The translations under genes and the position numbers were made by a program. Positions 44,369 through 54,212 of a stretch of 64,000 nt of DNA are shown one piece after another. Source of the stretch: Anthoceros angustus. Its lineage: Eukaryota > Streptophyta > Anthocerotopsida > Anthocerotales > Anthocerotaceae. The number at the start of each line of letters is the position of its first letter. The stretch's first letter is position 1. The stretch covers positions 496,001-560,000 of the forward strand of contig VJWM01000126.1 of the NCBI GenBank assembly GCA_010909165.1, written 5' to 3'. The notes under the pieces are model-generated. The model did not search any database and was not told where the DNA came from. It saw only the letters and a list, made by a program, of their open reading frames with translations.

Positions 44369-46545
44369 GGGACTTGTCATTTCATACATTCTCAATTTAT
44401 GCTATATTTTATTACGTTGTGTTTCATGATTTTGTTGTGATGTAATCTTGTATAGTGTTGCTTTTTGTCACGATGATATGAAGAACGATGTAAAATTACA
44501 AAGTTGATATGCAATTACCAAAGTGAGCATTTCCGCCAAAAGTTAAAAATATGAGAAAGACTTTATTGAAACTTTCAAAGCCGTGATTGATCAGTCTCCG
44601 AAGTGGACTGCAAATGATAAGAATCTCTCTATTCAAGGGTTTCTCTTCAACTCTACCATTGATAATCCAAGATCTAATGTAAGTTTGCGTTGATTAGGGC
44701 TCTGATCTTTTTTGCCTTTTAATGTACTAACTGTAAGTTTTCTTTAACTAGTCTTGGTATGCAAAACTCCGGGTTTCTGAAGGAATGCTCTCAAGATTTA
44801 TGCAGACTATAGCAGAAGCAACTGGTCTTGATGGGTATTTCACCAACAAGAGCTGTCGTGTAACAATGATTACACGTCGACCATCTTAGGGCTTTGAGCT
44901 GGCGGGTGTCACGCCACAAGGTGATTTGTGGTAGCCATGTTTTGACTTGTTGATGCCATTTTCTTACTTTCTTATCCTAACAATTTGAGGACTTGCGATA
45001 TGACCGTCGGGCAAGCAAAGCAGTTGCGGCGGGTTCTAGTTCTAGTGAGCGAAGATCTTCCAAGGAGTTGCTCAATGAAGAACTTACTCGGATGCGGGAT
45101 GATCGGGGTGTGCTTCCTCCATCACGAATGTGACTCGAGTAGTATTTGCCGATTAAGCGGAAGATGTAAGTGTATTCATGCATGAGGAAAATCTATTTGT
45201 TCTTTGAAAATGTTTTGATATTGTGAGTTATGTACAGACTGCGGTCAATGTCCCTTACAAGTGCAACGCATTGAGAATGGTAGCAATAATAAGTTTGTGG
45301 ACTGTTTTTCCAGAATCGTGTCTTCATTCTGTAATGTGTTCTCTGACTCCCATTTTAATTGTCAGGTCTTGCTGGCTGTTGCTACCCCTGATATCCATCA
45401 TGAAAGTAGACCACAGTTCAACGTCAGCAGTGAACCAAATTTTCCTCCACGCGGGACTTGGCGTCCTGAAGATCAGGTTATTAATGCAAGTTCGTATGTT
45501 ACGGTCGGGTCCTTTTGGATGATCTGTTTTAACCCTATTTTGTGGCTCTTATTGATAGGTGAAGGACTTTGGAGCCATGGATGTTGATAAAGTGCTTGAA
45601 AGCAATGCTCAGGATCTGCAGATCAACAATAGCAGACCATCCACAGGGTCTTTCATTCAAATTCAATATGTTGACAAGGTTAGGTGTTTGCACATTGTTC
45701 TCCGTCCTTCCTATTCCATTTGGAGTTGGTCCGATTACGGCTTGGCGATTTCAAACCCATCCACTAAAGATGCAATTCCAGCCACCAGTTTGAGCAGCCT
45801 TACAGTTCCACATTTCAACATTGATGAAGCTCTGATCCCTGTTGTAGATGCAGTGGCCCCTCAGTTGGAGGCTATTGTGCCAAGTGATTGCGACGAGACA
45901 TCAGAAGTGCAACAGGACAGAATTGTGGCTATATCGCCTTTATATCTAGATATCGTAGTGCAGCGTGGGACTGAGAATGGAAATTCAAGCAAGTTTGAGC
46001 GTCTTCTTTGAGATCTCCGAGGCAGGAGTTGGAGTTTGATGGAGAAATAGGAAAGGGGTTTCAACGGCAAAAGATTTAGAGGTATTGATTGAGCGGCGTG
46101 CAAAGCTGTTGAACTTTGAGTGTCCAAGCAAGAGAAAGCTCGAGATCCAGAGGCGAAAAAATGTGGGAAGGAGACAAGAACACTTCAAACATCAAGAAAA
46201 ACTCAAACAGCACCAGAAAGAGCAATAGGACATGCGAAGACTGCAGTGGGAAAGGCAATAGAATCAAAAGATTGATAATGGGGCTCGAGGGGTCTCCGCT
46301 GCTACCCACGAAAAACCGTCGGGATCGATAAGTGATCTTATCTTCCCTTTATTACTTTCAGGAGTGAAAACTAATGTTTGTGTTTGATTATGTTGTTGCC
46401 TTACGGAAGATGAAGAATTTCTTGAAGCCCTCACTTCATCAACTTCGTACTATGATAATGTTGGACAAGTTGTGCCGATCAAAACAAGTGGTCGTGAAAA
46501 TTATATTTTCAATTTCTACAATTATACGATCAATTTTCCAAAATA
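44369..46545 (+). pseudogene. Crypton-like recombinase gene, segment 3c with intact 3' end
   Basis: The segment restarts in the intron after the Arg1 exon. It repeats the SWYAKL...KSCRVTMITR exon (44755-44875) and the YDR exon (about 45000), then continues into exons missing elsewhere. These are NNKFVDCFSRIVSS, ATPDIHHESRPQFN and SEPNFPPRGTW (45261-45500), an acidic exon 45559-46011 with LSSLTVPHFNIDEALIPVVD, and a charged coiled-coil-like piece with ECPSKRKLEIQRRKNVGRRQ. The last exon, from about 46390, ends TSGRENYIFNFYN...NFPK at about 46543. FNxxNC/YxINF-type endings also occur in animal Crypton-related proteins, as I recall. The 3c TGH box is indel-damaged. Confidence 0.6.
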
Positions 46546-47083
46546 AGGTAAATATCTTTGCTTAAGTATATGTGCCTCTATTACGAATACGTTCGATGTC
46601 CCTAGTTATATGCTTAATTTACATTGTTTATGTAGGTTTGATTCCAATAATGGGGATCAATCTATTATGGTATTTACTCTATATTTTTAATTTTTATTTC
46701 ATACCATTCTAGATATATAGGTAACTTTGCAAAGAATAAATTTATTTGTCGGTTTCTTGTAAATCCTGGATCCGCATGAATATTACTTAATGGAATATGT
46801 TTCTGTAAATTAGCGATTTTGGTCGGATTTCTAGTCAATGATCTTCTATTTAGATTTACCTAATATTCACCTGGTTACCCATTTTTCAACTCTGCTGTCC
46901 TGATTTCAACATTGATGGTGAAATATTTTCACCTATCAGTGCATATTTTCTATTCTATTGTAATAAATTTGATCCTACTCAGCAAAATAATGATCTTCAA
47001 TTTACCTCCTCCACCCTGGAAGAAAATCGAGCGAGCGCGTCGAGGCCCCATACGAGGCAGCGACTTTACATACTGAAAGCAGA
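46546..47083. other. AT-rich spacer, unit 3
   Basis: This is the same spacer as 12477-13016. The 79-codon ORF of units 1 and 2 is closed here. No gene is seen. Confidence 0.5.
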
Positions 47084-47203
47084 GTGTTTCCGCTCCACAA
47101 ACGGTTACGCTTTCCGCACCTCACGCTCCTTCCTGCAATATTAAATCCTCACGATCCCATCCAACTTTCAACATCCGATTTGAGTTTAATTTGGGGTCCC
47201 CAG

Positions 47204-47401
47204 TGGGGTGCGCCAGGCAATGGAAGTAGTGCAAGCCCAAAGCGACGCTCGAGAAGCCGTGGAAGCAAGCTACCACATAAAGCTCCTCGCCCCGAAAGAA
47301 ATTAGATTCATATCATGTGGGTCGATGACCCACATATCAGATATTAAACTGATAAGAACAGATACTACACTTGATCTTAGCCAAAAGGCCGAGAAAGGTG
47401 T
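47204..47401 (-). ncRNA. U2: U2 snRNA, class B copy 3 (no USE)
   Basis: The 198-nt class B sequence starts ACACCTTTCTC, a T-to-C change at position 2. The GTAGTA element and stem-loop II are intact. The USE is lacking, as in B1 and B2. Confidence 0.8.
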
Positions 47402-47769
47402 ACCTTCCTTTCATAAGTCAGGGTCTATATGGGCCAGAGGCGTTAGGGTGTGTTATACACGCCGTCCATGACTCCTGGCGGGCGGGCCTGTAAAACGCCG
47501 CGCTCCTGTCCTGGCGAAACCGGCAGCGAAGGCGGGATGGCGAAATTAAAAGCGAATGAAGCAAGTGTCTCGGAAGCAGGCGACTGTACCATCCATATAT
47601 CATCGCAACATTTGATTGGAGAACCCGTGCACGGCGCACGCAAACAGCTCGGTAGCAACCAAGATTTCTGGCAATCGCTCCTCGGAGTTCAGGAAGGCTG
47701 CTGTAAATCCATGGTATTTTGCCTCCTTCCTCAAGCCATCGTCTCCGGATCGTCTTCGTCGAAGTGTTT

Positions 47770-48610
47770 AACAGCTTCGTCCCCAGATAGATACAACTTT
47801 GAGCCTGCACAGAAATGGCCATGGTTCGGATTGCCATGCTCACGTGCTGCGGCTCACCCTTGACCCTGAGCGGAATTGTGCCGAGATGGGCTGGCCAGAT
47901 GCGGGAATGCTGCCAGGTGAAGTGCACCAACGACGGATGCAACGACACGCCCACCACTGTCGTGATGACGGATCAGTGCCCGGGTGGCGTGGGAAGCCCC
48001 ATTTCGATCTCAGCGGCTCTGCATTCGGAAACCTCGCTGCCGCCGGCCGATCGTCTGACCTCGTCACGCTGGGCGGGTCCCGGCTGCTCCGGATACATCC
48101 CTGAGGCTGTAATGACAATGCAATGCTTCGAATAGACGATGGCATGGATGCGTTGCGCGCAGGGTGCCTTGCTCCTACGGTTCCCAGACTGTGGCATTCG
48201 ACATGGACGCGAATTGCAATCCCAATTGGGTCGCCTTCGTGGTCGAGTTTCAAGCAGGCGATGGAGATCTCCACTCTGTCGAACTCAAGGTTAGGAAAAG
48301 CTATGCATGGTGTCTCGGTTTTGGACACTGTTGATTACTCTTGGATGGCATTGGCTTTCATGAGTTGAAACCAGCCACAAGATCTCACATGTGGTGAATG
48401 TTGGGGTGGCAGGATGCGTCTTCAGCTTGGCAGGCAGTGAGTCACAATTGGGGAGCCAACTGGCAATTCTTCGGGAGCCTTAACGGCCCCGTTTCTGTTC
48501 GGCTCAAATCCTCCAATACTGCCGACCAAGTGCTGGTTGCCAAGGATGCCATTCCAGCTGACTGGACACCTGGCCACACCTACCAATACCAAGACCAGTT
48601 TAGCTACTAG
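47770..48610 (+). pseudogene. beta-expansin-like remnant, copy E4
   Basis: The last exon is open to TAG at 48608-48610 (GPVSVRLKSSNTADQVLVAK, QDQFSY). One G is missing in the GCGGGAATGC stretch before ECCQVKC, shared only with E5, which shifts the upstream frame. The 47500-47770 flank carries a 16-bp insert (GAAACCGGCAGCGAAG region) relative to E2 and E3. Confidence 0.8.
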
Positions 48611-48914
48611 GAAAATTTGATGCACCGCACATTTGGGGTCCGGGTCCTGCATCCAGTGCGCCCACAATCAAAGCTTGGGTGCATTTGTACGTAGTGCTTT
48701 TCAAACTGTACTATTATTCTAAAATTACATTATTCTCACATTCCTGATTCTGTGTTTGAGGGAAACAACAGCAACCCATCTTCAACTTACCAGCAGTGTT
48801 ACCAGTTTTTTGACGGAAACACTAGCTTATTGGCTTCAAGTAATTTACAGGCCTGTCCAGCAGTTCAAGCTTATTGAAAGAATGATAATGACCCATCCAG
48901 CTTCACAAATGTTC

Positions 48915-48921
48915 CAAGTGT
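48915..48921. repeat. microhomology junction of 1.35-kb tandem duplication
   Basis: CAAGTGT is shared by the two joined sequences (47562-47568 and the E4 3' flank TTCCAAGTGTATCTC). The duplicated unit is 1,353 bp. Confidence 0.85.
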
Positions 48922-49119
48922 CTCGGAAGCAGGCGACTGTACCATCCATATATCATCGCAACATTTGATTGGAGAACCCGTGCACGGCGCACGCAGGCAA
49001 GCTCGGTAGCAACCAAGATTTCTGGCAATCGCTCCTCGGAGTTCAGGAAGGCTGCTGTAAATCCATGGTATTTTGCCTCCTTCCTCAAGCCATCGTCTCC
49101 GGATCGTCTTCGTCGAAGT

Positions 49120-49959
49120 GTTTAACAGCTTCGTCCCCAGATAGATACAACTTTGAGCCTGCACAGAAATGGCCATGGTTCGGATTGCCATGCTCACGTG
49201 CTGCGGCTCACCCTTGACCCTGAGCGGAATTGTGCCGAGATGGGCTGGCCAGATGCGGGAATGCTGCCAGGTGAAGTGCACCAACGACGGATGCAACGAC
49301 ACGCCCACCACTGTCGTGATGACGGATCAGTGCCCGGGTGGCGTGGGAAGCCCCATTTCGATCTCAGCGGCTCTGCATTCGGAAACCTCGCTGCCGCCGG
49401 CCGATCGTCTGACCTCGTCACGCTGGGCGGGTCCCGGCTGCTCCGGATACATCCCTGAGGCTGTAATGACAATGCAATGCTTCGAATAGACGATGGCATG
49501 GATGCGTTGCGCGCAGGGTGCCTTGCTCCTACGGTTCCCAGACTGTGGCATTCGACATGGACGCGAATTGCAATCCCAATTGGGTCGCCTTCGTGGTCGA
49601 GTTTCAAGGCGATGGAGATCTCCACTCTGTCGAACTCAAGGTTAGGAAAAGCTATGCATGGTGTCTCGGTTTTGGACACTGTTGATTACTCTTGGATGGC
49701 ATTGGCTTTCATGAGTTGAAACCAGCCACAAGATCTCACATGTGGTGAATGTTGGGGTGGCAGGATGCGTCTTCAGCTTGGCAGGCAGTGAGTCACAATT
49801 GGGGAGCCAACTGGCAATTCTTCGGGAGCCTTAACGGCCCCGTTTCTGTTCGGCTCAAATCCTCCAATACTGCCGACCAAGTGCTGGTTGCCAAGGATGC
49901 CATTCCAGCTGACTGGACACCTGGCCACCTACCAATACCAAGACCAGTTTAGCTACTAG
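49120..49959 (+). pseudogene. beta-expansin-like remnant, copy E5 (tandem duplicate of E4)
   Basis: This shares the missing G with E4. It has also lost a CAG triplet (FQAGDGD becomes FQGDGD) and two bases in GGCCACACC, so the last exon shifts and would end PGHLPIPRPV. The stop homologous to other copies is TAG 49957-49959. The left border is the CAAGTGT junction at 48915. Confidence 0.8.
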
Positions 49960-50570
49960 GAAAATTTGATGCACCGCACATTTGGGTCGGGTCCTGCATC
50001 CAGTGCGCCCACAATCAAAGCTTGGGTGCATTTGTACGTAGTGCTTTTCAAACTGTACTATTATTCTAAAATTACATTATTCTCACATTCCTGATTCTGT
50101 GTTTTGAGGGAAACAACAGCAACCCATCTTCAACTTACCAGCAGTGTTACCAGTTTTTTGACGGAAACACTAGCAAATTGGCTTCAAGTAATTTACAGGC
50201 CTGTCCAGCGGTTCAAGCTTATTGAAAGAATGATAATGACCCATCCAGCTTCACAAATGTTCCAAGTGTATCTCATCCTGCATTCGAGCTCAGGTATTCA
50301 GTAATGGACAAACAGAAGCCTCACATCCGCCCAACTGTGAGTTCACACAAGGCTGTAGGGCTGTACCTGACCGAAACCTGAAGACTTCAGTGAAGGCTCG
50401 GATCTTGTGTCAGGTGCTCAGGCACACTTCTTCTGATAACTGCAACGACATGCTGAACAGGAAAAGATTTGTTAGCAGTCCCACCAAAGAAACTAATGCC
50501 TGAAGGCAAGAATACGAATCAAGCGTTGTTTGAGGTTAGGAGGTTGCGGAACTCATGTTAGAAGAACCGC
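49960..50570. other. expansin 3' flank, unit 4
   Basis: This is the same flank as 822-1442. No gene is seen. Confidence 0.5.
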
Positions 50571-50725
50571 CATATGTATGTATGTACTGAAAGCAGAGTG
50601 TTTCCGCTCCACATACGGTTGGTTACGCTTTCCCGCACCTCGTGCTCCTTCCTGCAATATTAAATCCTCACGATCCAATCCAACTTTCAACGTCCGATTT
50701 GGGTTTAATTTGGGGTCCCCTGAGG

Positions 50726-50920
50726 TGGGGTGCGCCAGGCAATGGAAGTAGTGCAAGCCCAAAGCGACGCTCGAGGAGCCGTGGTAGCAAGCTACCACTT
50801 GAGGCTCCTCGCCCGAGAAATTAGATTAATATCATGTGGGTCGATGACCCACGTATCAGATATTAAACTGATAAGAACAGATACTACACTTGATCTTAGC
50901 CAAAAGGCCGAGAAAGGTAT
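50726..50920 (-). ncRNA. U2: U2 snRNA, class A copy 5
   Basis: This 195-nt U2 has all core elements. It is two to three bases shorter at the Sm-site/stem III border (TAATTTCTCGGGC) than A2. Its promoter is intact. Confidence 0.88.
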
Positions 50921-50944
50921 ACCTCCATCTCGCAGGTCAGGGTC

Positions 50945-50990
50945 TATATGGGCCAGAGGTGTTACGGTTTGTTCCCTACCGATATGGGGT
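50945..50990 (-). promoter_or_regulatory. USE + TATA of U2 copy A5
   Basis: USE ACCCCATATCG (minus strand, 50980-50990) and TATA-like CATATAGA are at the standard spacing. Confidence 0.75.
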
Positions 50991-51646
50991 AATACCTATA
51001 TGGTTATCGTTTCGTTTGACACTAGCTGGTCTTGAGGTCCTCTCAACGCTTTGCTTCTATGTTTTTTCGTGGGTACCCAATAAGAAACCGTCTCCACTAT
51101 CCTTCATCGCTAGTATGTAGTGGGCATCTGCTACATTTTGTTGTCTGCAAAATTGTTGCCATAGCTGCTCTGCTCACGGAGACCCGTCCCCACCCACAAA
51201 TTTTAAGGAAGTGGGCTGGGCTCCTTACCTTGCTGCACCTAGAGGCTTGGTTGTTTGTCAAGGCTTGAATCCCAAAGTGAGGTGAGCGGGAGCTCTAAGT
51301 AGAATCCCTATAGACACTGATTTGTTCGGTCCACAACAACGGGTCCGATTGCCACCTGCAGCCCATCGTTGGCCATCGTTCGGGGCCACAGTCGGAAGAT
51401 GAGACTAAAACAATCAGCGCCCTTTGCCCTCCATCCGTGGCAATCCCATTTCGCGGACATCGGCACTTCTTTACCGAGAAGCCTTTTTATGCGGATATGG
51501 CCATCTTGATTCCGGGCCCTTATCTTTGCCCGTGCCTTTCCTCATTACGTGCCGGTCTCGACCATCTCAAGGATTACTTACCCCAAAGGATCCCTCTAGG
51601 CGATTCTGGGCTGTTTCTTTTGGCGGCTGCGGTGGCAAAGGGAGAT

Positions 51647-52800
51647 CACTACTAGGAAAAGTATCCTTTACAACGAGTTTTACAACGAGTTTTACAACAC
51701 TTTTAGCGACCGTTGTAAAATTGTTGTTGTAAACACCCATAGTAATATCGTTGTAAAAGCGTCAAGCGTATATACTACATAAGCGTATCGTCCTTGCATA
51801 TAGTATCTGAGCATGGTATACCTTGTGTAAAATGGACCGTTGTAAATATTCTAAATCCTTGTAAATTCTACCATTGTAAGTTATGTATGCGTTGTAAATA
51901 TAGATGGCCTTGTTATTGAAACCATTGTAAATTGAGCCCTTGTAAAAACTTTGTACCATTGTAAATATCTCCGAATTCAAACTATTGTAAATAACAATAA
52001 ATTAACCCATTACAAACTCCAATATTGTCAATAAAATATACTATTGTAAAAGCGTTTCCGTCAAATGCAAACCCTTGTAAAAATGTATACCATTGTAAAT
52101 TCTCTTTTGTAAATATTTCCCCAAAATTCAAATCTTTGTAGATAATTCAACCCATTGTCAATTACATTGTTGTAAAGAGTTTACGCCTTTGTAGATTTCT
52201 CCTTCAAAATTCAAAACATTGTTAATAATTTAAACCAATATAAATTCGACGTTGTAAATAATTTAGGTCATACTAAATAGTAAATAGTAAATAGTAAATA
52301 GTAAATAGTAAATAGTAAATAGTAAATAGTAAATGGAAAAAAAACCCATCCGGAGGGGACAATCGAAGGGGACCGAGGGGTCGGCGTGGAGAGAACAAGC
52401 GAGCTCCCTACCTAAAGTCACACCTCTGATATGTCATATGCGGGAAGAATAGGCACGCAAACCACGGAGAGTAGAGGAAGATGTGTCACACAGCATCGAC
52501 TCTTCAATTCCATACTGCAGCAATTAGATACGTTCCACATAGTTAAAGCCTTCATCTTCTTCCCATTTGAGTGCTTACATTGTTGTAAAGAGTTTACGCC
52601 TTTGTAGATTTCTCCCGCCAAAATTCAAAACATTGTTAATAATTTAAACCAATATAAATTCTGACGTTGTAAATAATTTAGGTCATACTAAATAGTAAAT
52701 ACTAAATAGTAAATAGTAAATAGTAAATAGTAAATAGTAAATAGTAAATGGAAAAAGCCCATCCAGGAGGGGACAATCGAAGGGGACCAGGGGGTCGACG
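51647..52800. mobile_element. CACTA-type head, unit 4, with internal 413-bp tandem duplication
   Basis: CACTACTAGGAAAAGTATCC is followed by TTGTAAA repeats. The inner part, including the (TAAATAG)n tract and the start of the unrecognised gene's 3' end, occurs twice (from 52162 and from 52575). The junction is TTACATTG. Confidence 0.65.
52273..52335. repeat. (TAAATAG)n microsatellite, first copy in unit 4
   Basis: About nine 7-bp units, the longest tract in the window. A second tract lies at 52689-52749. Confidence 0.9.
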
Positions 52801-52899
52801 TGGAGAGGAGCAACTGAGCTCCCTACCTAAAGTCACCTACTGCACCCACAATGTCATATCGGGAAGAATAACAGGCACGCAAACCACGGAGGTAGAGGA

Positions 52900-53316
52900 A
52901 GATGTGTCACACAGAGCATCGACTCTTCAATTCCATACTGCAGCAATTAAGTCGTTCCACATAGTTAAAGCCTTCATCTTCTTCCCATTTGAGTGCTTAC
53001 ATTGAACCATCCAAGGCGGTGTCCACTCTCCTTCCAATATGCATTCAACTTCTTGACCATGAACCAGGTTTGGGCCTTCCAGTAGCAATCTCCATTGTGG
53101 GGCTCTTACCAAACCTACCTTCATCAGCCACAAAGACCTTTTGAACTCCATTGCCAAAATGAGCGAAAGGTTTGATCCTGCTTTATCCACCTTACTGGAT
53201 GGGGCCACTATCCCGTCCCTCTTGTCACGTTCTCCTTCAAGAAAATCTGCTACTGCTCCTCCTTCACAGATTTGGGCCTCACCTTCTTGACTCCATCCAA
53301 AAAGTTCCTAGCTTCT
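52900..53316 (-). pseudogene. unrecognised CACTA-associated gene, 3' part (unit 4)
   Basis: The minus strand reads GSNLSLILAMEFKRSL- and KALTMWNDLI-type sequence matching the other units' C-terminal exons. It is interrupted at 53316 by the large insertion. The rest of the gene resumes at 63291. Confidence 0.5.
53312..53316. repeat. target-site duplication CTTCT (left)
   Basis: CTTCT occurs once in the uninterrupted sites (for example ...CTAGCTTCTCTCCGCAC in unit 2) and twice here, flanking the insertion. Confidence 0.9.
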
Positions 53317-54212
53317 TGTGGACTACGGACTTCCCTGGGGGGTTAGAAATTAGGTAGGATTTTGTTTTTTTTGTGGGAGCGAAGGATAAAATGAGGCGAA
53401 AAAGGAGGAAATAAGCCCGGTTAGCACTCCGGACGGCACTCGGAGTATACTCTGACTCGGAGTGAGGAACGACTAGACCTCGATGGCGGCGCATAAGGTA
53501 ACGGGTAAGTCCGACCCACCTGTGACCAAGGTGATAAGTACGCCAGTGAAAGTAACTTAGAAGTTGGGCGTAAGGACGGACTAGGGCGACGCCACGTGGG
53601 CGACCACAGTGGAGGGCGGGCATGCGCCGGGTCAGACTGTAATGCTGTGAGGCCGTTATAGCGGTATTCACGCCCGCGGGCCGCGGCGCGAGGCCGCAGT
53701 ACGGGCGAGTAAGGCCGAGCACGCAGCAGAGGGGCCGGTAAGCCATGCACTGCCACGGACAGGAAGAGGCGCCCCGCCCAGTTACTCCGGCGTGGTCGCG
53801 GAAGAAGGTCTCACGCAGCCTGAGACACTCGCGATCTCGCGCCCGCAACCGCTCGCGGTATCTCGGGACACTGACGCTCGCGCGGCTCACCGCTGAGGTC
53901 GAGAAGCGAACGCGCGAAGGAGGCTCAACGCGCTGCCAGCCTCCAAGCGGCCGAACCAAGGAGGAGAAGGCGATGGCACCCAAAAGCCAGCGGAAGTTTG
54001 GGAGCCATGGAACCTTGTGGAGCGCAACATTGTGACCCGCGCTATCCGGACTTTGGGCCTGCCCAGGAAGCGGAGAATTGGTGCAGGAGTGGCATTTGGA
54101 TGTGTTCCAAATGGTCCGACATTTGACAAGGTCACCGTCCGGAGTTTGCCCAAGATGTCGGGCGGTCAACAAGGAGGTGCGGTCCAAGAACCTCCGGAGG
54201 ACCCAAGGCGAT

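Noticed and set aside
53279-54187. 302-codon minus-strand ORF at the left end of the insertion
   Set aside because: It runs across the insertion boundary into host sequence and shows no domain, so it is a chance frame in GC-rich DNA.
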